DNA from: a candidate division FCPU426 bacterium
Lineage (GTDB): Bacteria > Oederibacteriota > JAAXVQ01 > JAUVAV01
Length of the DNA: 42,716 nt
Direction: 5' to 3'
Assembly (NCBI GenBank): GCA_030619365.1
Contig: JAUXBQ010000001.1
Location: 1 to 42,716, forward strand
Shown here: in pieces, positions 8,175 through 16,679 of the stretch
How positions within the stretch are numbered: the stretch's first letter is position 1
Layout of the letters: every line of letters begins with the position of its first letter
Translations under genes and position numbers: made by a program
Notes under the pieces: generated by a model
Database searches by the model: none
Told to the model about the DNA's origin: nothing
What the model saw: only the letters and a program-made list of their open reading frames with translations

Positions 8175-9918
8175 TCAGCACCTCTTTGGTTAAATGCGCT
8201 TTCAAAAACGCCTCGGTATCCTCGCTGGTGGTGTAGGTCAGCGCTTTCTCGGCCAGCTCCCGGCACTCGGCGAAATAGATTTCGCGGATGGTCTTTTTCA
8301 CCTGTGGCACGAAGGAGGGGCCGGTGGAAAACTCGTCCAGGCCCAGGCCCACCAGGAGCGGGGTCAGCAGGGGGTCGGCCGCCATCTCACCGCACATCCC
8401 CACCCAGATGCGCTCGTTGTGCGCGGCCTGGATGATCTGCTTGAGCAGGCGCAGAATGGAAGGATGCAGCGGGTTATACAAGTACGCCACCTTCTCGTTG
8501 ACGCGGTCGGCGGCGAGAGTGTACTGAATCAGGTCATTGGTCCCGATGGAGAAGAAGTTGGACTCTCGCGCGAGCAGGTCCGCCGTCAAGGCCGCGGACG
8601 GCAGCTCGATCATTATCCCCACTTCGAGGTTTTTGTCACAGGATATCCGGCGCCGGCCAAGCTCCCGCTGCGCCTCTTTCAGCAGCGTCTTGGCCTGGCG
8701 CAGTTCCTCCACCGTGGAGATCATGGGAAACATGACTTTCAGCTTCCCGAAGTGCGAGGCGCGCAGTATCGCGCGCAACTGGGTTTTAAAGAGCTCCGGG
8801 TTGGCCAGGCAGAGGCGAATCCCGCGCAGGCCCAGAAACGGATTCATCTCCGTGGTGGTGCCGAGCCGCGAAAGGAATTTGTCCCCGCCCAGGTCCAGGG
8901 TGCGGACAATGGTGGCATAAGGCAGGCTCTGCCGCGTGACGATCTGGTACGCCTCGAACTGTTCGTCCTCGCTGGGCAAGTCGCGGCGGTTTAAATACAA
9001 AAACTCGGTGCGGAACAGTCCCACGCCTTCGGCCCCGTATTTTCGCGCCTGGCGGATGTCTTCCGGCAGCTCGATGTTCGCGGCCACGGTCAGGCGATAG
9101 CCGTCCTTGGTCACTGCGGTGAGGCCCTTGAGTTTTTTCAGTTTGCGCGACCATTGCAGCATTTTCTGCTGGGCCTGGCGGTACCGGGCCAGCAGCTTGA
9201 TATCCGGATTGATAATCACCGTGCCCGCGGTGCCGTCCACGATGACAGTATCCCCGTTCTGTACGTTCTCGGTAATGTCTTTCAGCCCCACCACGGCCGG
9301 CAATTCCAAGGACCGGGCCATGATGGCCACGTGTGAGGTTTTTCCGCCCACGTCGGTGGTGAACCCGATGACCCGCTCGCGCCGCATGGTGGTGGTTTGG
9401 GAAGGCGTCAAATCCTTGGCCACCACGACCACGTCCACGTCCGCGTCGGATAAGAATCCCATGGGCTGGCCGGTCAGGTTGCGCATCAAGCGCGCGACCA
9501 CGTCGCTCACGTCCGTGGCCCGTTCCTTCAGGTATTCGTCCGAGGATTCCTGGAATTGCTTCACCAGTTGGCGCTTAATATCGGTGAGAATGAACTCGGC
9601 GTTGGTGCGGGTCTGGCGGACCTGTTCCATGGCGGCGTGGATCAGCATGGGATCCTGCAGAATGTGCAGGTAGGCGTTAAAGATTTCCGATTCCTTGAAC
9701 CCCACTTCCTGGGCCACCCGCTGCTTGATTGTCTCTATCTCCTTGCGCGTGGCGTCCACGGCCACCTGCAGCCGGGCCAGTTCCTTTTCGACCAGGGGCT
9801 CGGCGAGCCGGATCTTCTTGACTTGCACCTCGCTGGAGCCGACCAAATACACGGTGCCGATGGTAATGCCCGGCGAGGCGGCCACACCCTTGAATTCCAG
9901 ACTGGAACGGCTTACCAT
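8149..9918 (-). CDS. ptsI: PTS enzyme I (phosphoenolpyruvate-protein phosphotransferase)
   Basis: Enzyme I takes phosphate from phosphoenolpyruvate and passes it to HPr. The protein has 589 residues from the ATG at 9918. This start is preferred to the GTG at 9927 because GGGAGG lies 8 bases before the ATG and the GTG falls inside that ribosome site. Visible features are the swivelling His domain with active-site histidine in GGKTSHVAIMARS (His196), the PEP-binding barrel with LFRTEFLY, SIGTNDLIQYTLAADR and the catalytic cysteine loop MCGEMAADP. It follows ptsH by 48 bases and overlaps galU. All key residues are present, so it should be active with the HPr encoded next to it. Confidence 0.96.
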   Translation of the reverse strand: MVSRSSLEFKGVAASPGITIGTVYLVGSSEVQVKKIRLAEPLVEKELARLQVAVDATRKEIETIKQRVAQEVGFKESEIFNAYLHILQDPMLIHAAMEQVRQTRTNAEFILTDIKRQLVKQFQESSDEYLKERATDVSDVVARLMRNLTGQPMGFLSDADVDVVVVAKDLTPSQTTTMRRERVIGFTTDVGGKTSHVAIMARSLELPAVVGLKDITENVQNGDTVIVDGTAGTVIINPDIKLLARYRQAQQKMLQWSRKLKKLKGLTAVTKDGYRLTVAANIELPEDIRQARKYGAEGVGLFRTEFLYLNRRDLPSEDEQFEAYQIVTRQSLPYATIVRTLDLGGDKFLSRLGTTTEMNPFLGLRGIRLCLANPELFKTQLRAILRASHFGKLKVMFPMISTVEELRQAKTLLKEAQRELGRRRISCDKNLEVGIMIELPSAALTADLLARESNFFSIGTNDLIQYTLAADRVNEKVAYLYNPLHPSILRLLKQIIQAAHNERIWVGMCGEMAADPLLTPLLVGLGLDEFSTGPSFVPQVKKTIREIYFAECRELAEKALTYTTSEDTEAFLKAHLTKEVLNGLPDNES

Positions 9919-9966
9919 GCCGCACACCTCCCGGGTCCGGATGGTCTTGCTGCCCGCGTGAACATA

Positions 9967-10236
9967 TTATTCCTTCTCACCGAATTTATTTTGAATAAGC
10001 GCCACCAAGGCCTCCAAGGCCTGGGCTTCGTCCTCGCCGCTGGTCAGCACCGTGACCACGGACCCTACGGCCGCGCCCAGGGTCATGATCCCCATAATGC
10101 TTTTGGCATTCACTTCGCGGTTGTCCTTTCGGAGTGATATCTGGCAGCGGTATTTGTTCCCGGTCTCGATAAAAACCGCCGCGGCCCGCAAATGCATGCC
10201 CAGTTTGTTTTCGATCACCACGTCGCGTTCAAGCAT
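9967..10236 (-). CDS. ptsH: PTS phosphocarrier protein HPr
   Basis: This 89-residue protein carries phosphate from enzyme I to the PTS IIA proteins. The active site histidine is at exactly position 15 (GMHLRAA) with Arg17, but the usual Pro18 is Ala. Ser46 lies in NAKSIMGIM and matches the regulatory site used by HPr kinase, whose gene is in the same cluster. The protein therefore keeps both the catabolic (His15) and regulatory (Ser46) phosphorylation sites. AGGAG lies rather far (15 bases) upstream of the ATG. It sits between the IID and enzyme I genes. Confidence 0.95.
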   Translation of the reverse strand: MLERDVVIENKLGMHLRAAAVFIETGNKYRCQISLRKDNREVNAKSIMGIMTLGAAVGSVVTVLTSGEDEAQALEALVALIQNKFGEKE

Positions 10237-10254
10237 GTCGGTTCGCGCTCTCTC

Positions 10255-11049
10255 CTATATCCATCCGAAATACGCTATGGCCACGGCCAGTCCGATCAGG
10301 CCGTAAAACAACTGGGTGGCGGAAAATCCCTTGCGCACGCCTAGAAACAACAAGCCGCTTAAGGCCAGCAAAATCCCGGTGCCCGGCCAGCGGCCGGCGA
10401 ACTCCGTGGCGCCGGATTGGAACGTGTAAATGGCCCCCAGGGCGCCCAGCATGACGGCCGTGAATATCCCGATCCGGCGCGACAAGAGCTGGGGATTAAA
10501 ACGCCGCAGGTCAGTGACAATGTCAATGCCCCGGTGAAAGCCGATCAGCACGCCGCCCACGCGCAGCCCCAGGTGCGCCACGGAAAACAAACCCAGAAAT
10601 ATGATCGGGCCCAGGAGCGCGGGCCATACCTGGCCGGCCGGCGCGGCCAGCACGAAACTCACACCCGCCAGGGCCAGCGCGGGCCTGAGCATGGCCCAAA
10701 AAACCATGTCTCCCAGCGCGGCCAGGGGGCCCATCATGCCGGACTTGACTTGGTTGGCCTGCAGGGTTTGCTGACCCGGGTTCTCGGCGGCTTCCGCTTC
10801 CAGGCGGGTTACCACGCCTAAAATGATGGAAGCGCAGTACGGATGCGTGTTAAAAAATTCCAAATGGCGCTTCAGCATGGCCTCCCGCGCCTCCCGCCCC
10901 GGCTGGAGCGCTTTCACCAGGGGGATCAGGGAAAACCCAAAACCAAGGTTCTGCATGCCCTGAAAATTCCAGCAGGACTGCAGGAAAAAGGAGCGCACAA
11001 TAATCGCCAGCAGGGTCCGGGTTTTTATCCGGGGCGCGGGGGCGCTCAT
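10255..11049 (-). CDS. PTS mannose/fructose/sorbose family IID component
   Basis: IID is one of the two membrane subunits of mannose-class permeases. The frame extends far upstream to 11793, but that part is a shadow of the IIC gene. The real start is ATG 11049 (MSAPAPRIKTRTLLAI), overlapping the IIC stop by 4 bases (ATGA), giving 264 residues. Typical IID features are the N-terminal SFFLQSCWNFQGMQNLGFGFSLIP block, LKRHLEFFNTHPYCASIILGV and MMGPLAALGDMVFWAMLRP. Several hydrophobic helices occupy the C-terminal half (about residues 130-262). The substrate cannot be told from sequence. No sugar-metabolism gene lies alongside. Confidence 0.92.
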   Translation of the reverse strand: MSAPAPRIKTRTLLAIIVRSFFLQSCWNFQGMQNLGFGFSLIPLVKALQPGREAREAMLKRHLEFFNTHPYCASIILGVVTRLEAEAAENPGQQTLQANQVKSGMMGPLAALGDMVFWAMLRPALALAGVSFVLAAPAGQVWPALLGPIIFLGLFSVAHLGLRVGGVLIGFHRGIDIVTDLRRFNPQLLSRRIGIFTAVMLGALGAIYTFQSGATEFAGRWPGTGILLALSGLLFLGVRKGFSATQLFYGLIGLAVAIAYFGWI

Positions 11050-11807
11050 CTCACCCGGCTCCTGGCTGCCAGCAACGCGCCGGCGACCATGGTCGCGGCG
11101 AGGAGCCACACTGCCTGGCCGGACCACAGCCCCAGCGCGACCCAGATCAACGCGAAGGCCGCAACCACCAGGCAGCGGATGCTGTTTTTTTCCAGCATGT
11201 CGAACAAAATCGCCAAGGGCAGCATGGGCAGCACCCAAAAAACCAACCCCAGGCCGCGCGTCACTGGCAAGGGCAACAGTCCGAATACGAGGCCGAACAG
11301 TATGGCCAGCGGCCCCAGCCAGAGCAGATAGATAACAAAATTTCGGATAAAAGCCGTAATCAGCCCGCTGAGATTGATGGCGTCGATGCTGCGCAGCCCG
11401 TATTGGTTCAGCCAGGGCTCGGCCTGCCGGGCCAGGCGGCTGTTGAAATGCCGCACCACCACGTCCAGTTTTCCGGACAGCCAGCCGGCCGGAATGGCCA
11501 CGGCCAGCGCGAAGATCAGGCACGCGCCCAGTGCTCCCCCCTGCTGGCGCATCAGCATGATGGTGAGGGCCGTGGCGATCCCGCTGGAGATGGTGTGATC
11601 CGAAGGGATGTAGGCGCCCACGGGCAATACGCCGATCCAAATGAGCTGCAGCATAGCCCCCACCAGCAGCCCGGCCGGCAGGTCTCCCAGCAAAGCGCCG
11701 ATGAGCGCACCCGCAATCAGGGGCTGGGAAATCATGAATTGCCCCACCATGGCCTGATCCAGCGCCAGCAGCGCGCCCAAAAACGATAACCACACCACGT
11801 ATTCCAA
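11046..11807 (-). CDS. PTS mannose/fructose/sorbose family IIC component
   Basis: This 253-residue polytopic membrane protein forms the sugar-binding channel of a mannose-class PTS. It begins with TTG at 11807 (AGGAG 9 bases upstream) and reads EYVVWLSFLGALLALDQA, then SQPLIAGALIGALLGDLPAGLLVGAMLQLIWIG, the characteristic IIC opening. About seven or eight hydrophobic stretches follow. It overlaps the IID gene by 4 bases. A large palindrome at 11834-11888 separates it from the IIB gene upstream, which could change the ratio of soluble to membrane subunits. Confidence 0.92.
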   Translation of the reverse strand: MEYVVWLSFLGALLALDQAMVGQFMISQPLIAGALIGALLGDLPAGLLVGAMLQLIWIGVLPVGAYIPSDHTISSGIATALTIMLMRQQGGALGACLIFALAVAIPAGWLSGKLDVVVRHFNSRLARQAEPWLNQYGLRSIDAINLSGLITAFIRNFVIYLLWLGPLAILFGLVFGLLPLPVTRGLGLVFWVLPMLPLAILFDMLEKNSIRCLVVAAFALIWVALGLWSGQAVWLLAATMVAGALLAARSRVR

Positions 11808-11833
11808 AACCGGTCTCCTACTTTTCTTCCCGG

Positions 11834-11888
11834 CCTGCCCGGCATACCCGGCATTCGCCGGGCGCAGCGCCGGGTTCCGCCGGGCAGG
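11834..11888. repeat. Long GC-rich hairpin between PTS IIB and IIC genes
   Basis: Outer arms CCTGCCCGGC (11834-11843) and GCCGGGCAGG (11879-11888) are exact complements. Inside them, ACCCGGC and GCCGGGT also pair, separated from the outer stem by a 2/3-base internal loop. It begins 2 bases after the IIB stop codon and ends about 26 bases before the IIC start. There is no T run after it, so it looks like an mRNA-processing or stability element, or an inserted palindromic repeat, rather than a full terminator. Confidence 0.7.
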
Positions 11889-11890
11889 GC

Positions 11891-12370
11891 TTATAGGTAT
11901 TTCCGAATGTCCACAGGTTCGTCCGTGGGTACCATTTGAATGCTCACGCGAATGTTTTTCTCCAGCAGTTGCTTAAAATGGGCGACATCCTGCTGATCGA
12001 TGGCCACGGCCTTGAGAATCTGGCGCTTCCCCGGGCTGTAGCGCATGCCGCCGACGTTGACCTCGCGCACGGGCAGCCCGGCCGCCACGGCGCGGGTCAC
12101 GTCCCGCGCGGAAGAGAACAACAGCAAGACGCGCTTGCCTTTCCATTCGGCACGGTCGCAAACTTCCGCCGCTTCCTGTACGCCGCACACCTTGACTTCA
12201 AAGGCCGGGGTCGCGGTTATTTCCATGAGGCTCCGTTGCATGGGATTCTGGAGCACCTGGTCGTCCGCCACCAGCAATACGTCCGGCGTCGTGGCCTTGA
12301 CCCAGCCCACGGCCACCTGGCCGTGTATCAGGCGATCATCAATGCGTGTCAGGACGAAATGGACCGACAT
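11891..12370 (-). CDS. PTS mannose/fructose/sorbose family IIB component
   Basis: This 159-residue cytoplasmic protein accepts phosphate from IIA and passes it to the sugar in the IIC/IID channel. The phosphorylated histidine is His16 in RIDDRLIHGQVAVGWVK, the signature of mannose-class IIB domains. Later blocks such as VLLVADDQVLQNPMQRSLM and VNVGGMRYSPGKRQ also match the family. Start ATG 12370 has a strong GGAGGAG site 9 bases upstream. It lies 51 bases after IIA and is followed at once by the long hairpin at 11834-11888. Confidence 0.93.
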   Translation of the reverse strand: MSVHFVLTRIDDRLIHGQVAVGWVKATTPDVLLVADDQVLQNPMQRSLMEITATPAFEVKVCGVQEAAEVCDRAEWKGKRVLLLFSSARDVTRAVAAGLPVREVNVGGMRYSPGKRQILKAVAIDQQDVAHFKQLLEKNIRVSIQMVPTDEPVDIRKYL

Positions 12371-12421
12371 AGGCGACTGCTCCTCCGCTTCCTGGTTTTC
12401 CGGACTTGCTTCCCGGCCGGG

Positions 12422-12850
12422 TTATTTATCCGGCTTGGGATTCAACAATTCGTTGGCGTACACGATGGCTTTCTTGCCCTTGTCCCGGACAAACTCCGTC
12501 AATTGTTCCAGGTTCATTAGCGCCCGATGCGTCACGGCCTCGATCAGCACGGGCAGGTTTACGCCCGTCACCACCTTTAGGTTGGGGAAATCATGGGTGA
12601 GCGCGAGCGCCACGTTGCTCGGCGTGCCGCCGAACATGTCCACCAGCACCAGGCAGCACTCCCGTCCCTTCTCATCGGGCTTGATGACCGCCGTCAGTTT
12701 GCGGGTCAGGTCTTCGATCCCTTCGTGCATCTCCAGACAGACCGAGTTTAAATCCTTTTGCTTGCCCACGATCAATTCGGTGGTATGTACGAATTCCCGC
12801 GCCAATTTGCCATGGGTGATAACAATGATCTGAATCACGCCGCTCGCCAC
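12422..12850 (-). CDS. PTS mannose-family IIA component
   Basis: This is a 142-residue EIIA-Man-type phosphocarrier. The active histidine is in VITHGKLA (His13 here) near the N-terminus, followed by the typical CLVLVDMFGGTPSNVAL block. Two GTG starts are possible: 12850, giving MASGVIQIIV, or 12838, giving MIQIIVITHGK, which matches the usual family start more closely; AAAGG lies about 12 bases before the latter. IIA, IIB, IIC and IID are separate genes here rather than fused. It lies 46 bases after yvcK. Confidence 0.92.
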   Translation of the reverse strand: MASGVIQIIVITHGKLAREFVHTTELIVGKQKDLNSVCLEMHEGIEDLTRKLTAVIKPDEKGRECCLVLVDMFGGTPSNVALALTHDFPNLKVVTGVNLPVLIEAVTHRALMNLEQLTEFVRDKGKKAIVYANELLNPKPDK

Positions 12851-12896
12851 CTTTGCGTTTAGTTGCCGGCCCCTGCGGCCGTTCCCGCCAAAAGCC

Positions 12897-14228
12897 TCAA
12901 ATTACGATTAGTTTCAGAATCACGCGGGCCAACTGATCGGGGCGGTGCCGGAAATAGTTCGTGCTGACGGCCAGACGGGCCTTGATCAGCGTAATGCCCC
13001 AGTCCTCCAGGGGGGTGGCCCCGGCCGGCACCATGACCGGTTCCGCGTCCATTTCCCGGTAACGCGCCTGCATCTCCTTGCCGGGCATTTCGGTGTTCAC
13101 CAGCATATACTGCATCAGGTCCGGGCGGGTGTGCTCCCGCACCACGCGTATGTGATCCACGGCGTTCATGCGGTCCGTTTCGCCCGGCTGGGTCATCACG
13201 TTGCACACGAAAATTTTCACGGCCCGCGAGGCCGCGATCTCCTCCGCAATGCCGGGCACCAGGAGGTTGGGCAGGATGCTGGTGTATAAACTGCCCGGCC
13301 CGAGGATGATGCCGTCCGCCTTGGCGATGGCTTCCCGGGTTTCGGGCGCGGGGCGCACGTCCTCCGGAACCAGGCGCAGTCGCTTGATCGCCTTCCGGCT
13401 CTGGCTGATGCGCGATTCGCCGGACAGGACGGTCCCGTCGGCCAATTCGGCTTCCAGCACCACGGGATCGATGGTCACGGGCAGCACTTGCCCGCTCACT
13501 GCCAGCACTTGGCTGGCCGCTTTCACGCCCGAGGCAAAATCGCCCGTAATTTCCCCCTGCGCGGTGATAAACAGGTTCCCAAAGGCGTGTCCTTCGATCC
13601 CGCCGCCTTCGCCCCGGAAACGATGTTGGAAAAGCTGGCTCATCAGCGGGCTGGTCTCGGCCATGGCGACCAGGCAGTTGCGCAAATCGCCCGGGGGCAG
13701 GGTCCGGTACTCCCGGCGCAGGCGGCCCGAACTGCCGCCGTCATCCGCCATGGTCACGATCGCCGAGATGTTTGCGCTGTACTCCTTCAAGCCCGAGAGT
13801 AAGGCCGGCAAGCCGGTGCCGCCGCCGATGGCCACCAGTCGGGGGCCGCGCTTCAGGCGTAGCCGCTTCAGGGCCACGGTGGCGTACTCTTTTTCGCGCG
13901 CCGGCATGAGCACGGTCAGGACCGAATACAACCCGCGCCGGAAAGCCAGGATCGCGCCGGCAATGCCCAAGGCCAGCAGCAGAAAATCTACGGAGCGGAG
14001 GCTCTGGATCTGCTTGGCCAAGGGCCGGATGTCAATGACCTTGACCTCAAAATTGCGAAACACGTCCCCCATCATGCCCGAGATCCCCACGCCGAGCACC
14101 ACGGCGGACAACAGCAGCAGAAGCAGCCAGCGCTTCAGCCGCACCCCGGGGTACATCCAGCGCCAGGTCAGCCGCTGCTCCCAGCGGGGATTAAGTTGCC
14201 GGCGGGTTCGGGCCGAGCGCTTAGCCAT
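12897..14228 (-). CDS. yvcK: YvcK/CofD-like protein with N-terminal membrane anchor
   Basis: YvcK-family proteins bind UDP-sugars and are needed for growth on gluconeogenic carbon and for normal cell-wall synthesis in Bacillus and mycobacteria. This one has 443 residues. The core from about residue 128 shows LVAIGGGTGLPALLSGLK, VTMADDGGSSGRLRREY, PPGDLRNCL, HAFGNLFI and ILGPGSLYTSILPNLLV. Unlike the Bacillus protein, it has a basic N-terminus and two hydrophobic helices (about 34-51 and 80-97), so it is probably anchored in the inner membrane. It overlaps the RapZ-like gene by 8 bases and has AGGAG 8 bases before the ATG. Its neighbours galU and hprK suit a link between carbon status and envelope precursors. 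Confidence 0.93.
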   Translation of the reverse strand: MAKRSARTRRQLNPRWEQRLTWRWMYPGVRLKRWLLLLLLSAVVLGVGISGMMGDVFRNFEVKVIDIRPLAKQIQSLRSVDFLLLALGIAGAILAFRRGLYSVLTVLMPAREKEYATVALKRLRLKRGPRLVAIGGGTGLPALLSGLKEYSANISAIVTMADDGGSSGRLRREYRTLPPGDLRNCLVAMAETSPLMSQLFQHRFRGEGGGIEGHAFGNLFITAQGEITGDFASGVKAASQVLAVSGQVLPVTIDPVVLEAELADGTVLSGESRISQSRKAIKRLRLVPEDVRPAPETREAIAKADGIILGPGSLYTSILPNLLVPGIAEEIAASRAVKIFVCNVMTQPGETDRMNAVDHIRVVREHTRPDLMQYMLVNTEMPGKEMQARYREMDAEPVMVPAGATPLEDWGITLIKARLAVSTNYFRHRPDQLARVILKLIVI

Positions 14229-14640
14229 GCGCTTTTCTCCTCGCGGATGTTAATTCCCGGTGAAACAAGCGGACGTTTCCCGGCAGCCGCTTTTTCAGTT
14301 CCGCGGCCATTACCACGGACCGGTGCTGCCCGCCCGTGCAGCCCAGGGCGACGTGCAGCGTGGTTTTTCCCTTGCGGTGGAAGTGCGGCAGCAGAGCGCG
14401 CAGCCATTGGGCGAGCTGCTCCAGGGCGGCCAGGGCCACCGGGTGCCTGAGCAGGTAGGTCCGCACCGGACGCTGGGTGCCGTTCAAGGCGCGCAGCTCC
14501 GGCACGTAATAGGGGTTGGGCAAAAAGCGCATGTCCAGCACCATATCCGCCTCTGCGGGCAAACCATGCTTGTACCCGAAACTGCTGAGCACGACCCGCA
14601 AGGGGGCGTGCCGGGCGGATTTTCGGGCCTTGGCTCTCAC
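14221..14640 (-). CDS. Stand-alone RapZ C-terminal domain protein
   Basis: About 139 residues match only the C-terminal half of RapZ (YvcJ), the part that in E. coli binds small RNA and glucosamine-6-phosphate and guides RNase E. Family blocks are VVLSSFGYKHGLPAEADMVLD, MRFLPNPYYVPELR, NGTQRPVRTYLL and the closing CTGGQHRSVVMAAEL. The N-terminal P-loop kinase-like domain of full-length RapZ (about 150 residues) is absent, and the hprK gene lies immediately upstream instead. The GTG at 14640 gives a 4-base GTGA overlap with the hprK stop. A longer GTG start at 14661 is also open. HprK and RapZ-C side by side resemble a split version of a P-loop plus RapZ-C arrangement. Confidence 0.88.
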   Translation of the reverse strand: MRAKARKSARHAPLRVVLSSFGYKHGLPAEADMVLDMRFLPNPYYVPELRALNGTQRPVRTYLLRHPVALAALEQLAQWLRALLPHFHRKGKTTLHVALGCTGGQHRSVVMAAELKKRLPGNVRLFHRELTSARRKAHG

Positions 14641-15575
14641 CGCTCGTCCGATTGCATCCACGAAATGAGAGTCTGGTTGAACTCCCGCGCGGTGTGATGC
14701 CCGGTCTTTTTCAACCGTTGGTTCATGGCCGCCACCTCGATGATGATGGAGAGATTGCGCCCCGGCCGGACGGGAATGATAATCCGGGGCAGTTCGATCT
14801 CCAGCACTGAGTAGGTCAGTTCATCCAGGCCCAGCCGGTCGTATTCCTTTTGCTCGTCCCACTCTTCGATAGTGGTCACCAGCTCCACGCGTTTCCGGTC
14901 GCGGATGGCCCCAATGCCGAACAAGTTCTTGATGTTGATAATGCCCAGCCCGCGGATTTCCATGTGGTGGCGGATGAGTTCCGGGCCGGAGCCCATTAGG
15001 ATCCGCTCCGCGGTCCGTGTAATATCCACCAGGTCGTCGGCCACCAGACGGTGCCCCCGCTCCACCAGGTCCAGGGCGCACTCGCTTTTGCCGATGCCGC
15101 TCTTGCCCAAGATTAAAACGCCGATGCCGTACACGTCCAGCAGGGTTCCGTGCAGCGAAGTTTCCGGCGCCAGTTTGTCTTCCAGATAAATCGTGAGATC
15201 GGCAATGAGCTTGGTGGTGGGCATTTTGGAGGTGAACACCGGGGACGGCTTGCCTTCCGCGGCCTGCAGCAATTCCTCGGGTGGTTCCAGCCCCTGGGTG
15301 ATGATGAAGCAGCAGACTTCCCACTCCATCAGCTTGTTGAATATTTTTTTTGTCTGCTCCCGCCCCAGTCCCTGCAAGAACGAAAGCTCGGTGCGGCCCA
15401 GAATCTGAATGCGCTCAAAGGCGAAGTAATCGAAGTACCCGGCCAGGGCCAGTCCCGGCCGGTTAATGTCCGGCACGGTTATTCTGCGCGTCAAGCCCTC
15501 CTGGCCGGCGATCAACTCCAGGGAAAATTTTTCTTTTTGGTCCAGATAGAATTCTTCCAGCAATAAATTGATCAT
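14637..15575 (-). CDS. hprK: HPr kinase/phosphorylase
   Basis: This bifunctional enzyme phosphorylates HPr on Ser46 and removes that phosphate, sensing energy and carbon state. The protein has 312 residues. The N-terminal domain is followed by LHGTLLDVYGIGVLILGKSG with P-loop GKSGIGKS (157-164), then GHRLVADDLVDI and the HprK signature MEIRGLGIINIKNLFGIGAIRD (split here only by family variation). The C-terminal part includes PVRPGRNLSIIIEVAAMNQRLK. The Ser46-bearing HPr is encoded 4 kb downstream in the same cluster. SD GGGAG precedes the ATG. No CcpA-type regulator gene is present in the window. Confidence 0.95.
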   Translation of the reverse strand: MINLLLEEFYLDQKEKFSLELIAGQEGLTRRITVPDINRPGLALAGYFDYFAFERIQILGRTELSFLQGLGREQTKKIFNKLMEWEVCCFIITQGLEPPEELLQAAEGKPSPVFTSKMPTTKLIADLTIYLEDKLAPETSLHGTLLDVYGIGVLILGKSGIGKSECALDLVERGHRLVADDLVDITRTAERILMGSGPELIRHHMEIRGLGIINIKNLFGIGAIRDRKRVELVTTIEEWDEQKEYDRLGLDELTYSVLEIELPRIIIPVRPGRNLSIIIEVAAMNQRLKKTGHHTAREFNQTLISWMQSDER

Positions 15576-15605
15576 AAGGGACTCCCGGCCGCCAGCGGGC
15601 CTGGT

Positions 15606-16070
15606 TTAGTGAGTGGCTTTTTCCTCCTCCTGGATAATCTTGACCACTTCCGTTGTGTTCTGGGCGGCGATCAATTTACGACGGATGTATTTGTCCTTGA
15701 GCAGGCCGGAGATGCGGGCCAGGGCCTTGAGATGCGCGCCGGCCGTGCCTTCCGGCGCCACCAGGAGGAAAAAGATGAACACTGGTTCGCCGTCCAGGGC
15801 CTCAAAGGGGACGCCGGACTTGGACAACCCAAAGGCCGCGGTGAGTTCCTTCACCGTGTCAGATTTGCCGTGCGGGATGGCGATACCCTGGCCGATGCCC
15901 GTGCTGCCGAGTTCCTCGCGTTCAAGTAAAATCCGCACCATTTTTTTCTTGTCGCTCACATTCCCGCCGTCCACCAGGAGTTCGGCCAGTTCCTCGATCA
16001 CTTCTTTCTTGTTCTTGGCCTTGAGTTCGACGGCAATGTTTTTTTCCGATAAAAAATCCATAATACGCAT
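15606..16070 (-). CDS. ptsN: PtsN-like nitrogen-PTS IIA (fructose-type EIIA domain)
   Basis: This 154-residue single-domain EIIA of the fructose/mannitol/Ntr class carries its phosphorylatable histidine at His67 in GIGQGIAIPHGKSD. The length and gene position just after rpoN and hpf match PtsN, a regulatory rather than transport protein in many bacteria. AAGGAGG lies 9 bases before the ATG. With the mannose-type IIA, it is the second IIA that can receive phosphate from the single HPr of this cluster. Confidence 0.92.
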   Translation of the reverse strand: MRIMDFLSEKNIAVELKAKNKKEVIEELAELLVDGGNVSDKKKMVRILLEREELGSTGIGQGIAIPHGKSDTVKELTAAFGLSKSGVPFEALDGEPVFIFFLLVAPEGTAGAHLKALARISGLLKDKYIRRKLIAAQNTTEVVKIIQEEEKATH

Positions 16071-16104
16071 TGTGGGGAGCCTCCTTTTTTCCTTCCGTCC
16101 GCAA

Positions 16105-16632
16105 TTAGTCTTTGGTGATCAGCTTGAAACCGCCTGCCCGGTCCTTCTGGATAACCGCCAGCTGGCCGGTCTCGATGTCTTCGAACACTAAAAAATCGGA
16201 GCGAAGTCCCTGCAATTGCAGGGCCGCCTCCTCCGCGGTCATGGGTTTTCCGCCCAGCGGCTCCATCTCGATCCGAAGCGGACGGCCGGGGGTGTCCTTG
16301 GTCTTGGCGAGCGGGGGCAGACTCCGGTCACGCGGGCGCTGGCCTTTTACCGTGGTCAGGCGCTCGTGCTGGCGCATGAGTTGATGCCCGATTTTTTCCG
16401 CCAGTAAATCGACCGATTGATACATGTCCTTGGTCACTTGTTTACCGTTCGCGAGGTACGGCCCGTCCTTGGCAATCACCTCGACCTGGTGCCGGTAGCC
16501 TTCCACGGACAGAATTACGTGCACCGAAGCCTGGGGCCCCAGAAAATTAGACCACTTCTTGAACCGTTTGCGCACGTACTGGTTAAAGGCCTTGGTTATT
16601 TCGATGTGACGTCCCGTGATGTTGAGTTTCAC
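16105..16632 (-). CDS. hpf: Ribosome hibernation promoting factor, long form
   Basis: This 175-residue protein has an N-terminal S30AE/HPF domain (MKLNITGRHIEITKAFNQYV, then DMYQSVDLLAEKIGHQLMRQHERL) that sits in the ribosomal decoding site. A linker with polar residues leads to a C-terminal dimerisation domain (KPMTAEEAALQLQ, FLVFEDIETGQLAVI) that joins two ribosomes into inactive 100S dimers. The long form is thus complete. It starts with GTG behind AAGGAGGAG. The rpoN-hpf-ptsN order is common in many bacteria. Confidence 0.95.
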   Translation of the reverse strand: MKLNITGRHIEITKAFNQYVRKRFKKWSNFLGPQASVHVILSVEGYRHQVEVIAKDGPYLANGKQVTKDMYQSVDLLAEKIGHQLMRQHERLTTVKGQRPRDRSLPPLAKTKDTPGRPLRIEMEPLGGKPMTAEEAALQLQGLRSDFLVFEDIETGQLAVIQKDRAGGFKLITKD

Positions 16633-16679
16633 CGCTACTCCTCCTTGAACGCGTCCGGTCCGCGCCGGACCGCCTCTAC

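Noticed and set aside
11050..11793. N-terminal extension of the IID frame
   Set aside because: The extra residues are low-complexity Gly/Ala/Arg and are an out-of-frame reading of the IIC gene; the IID family start is at 11049.
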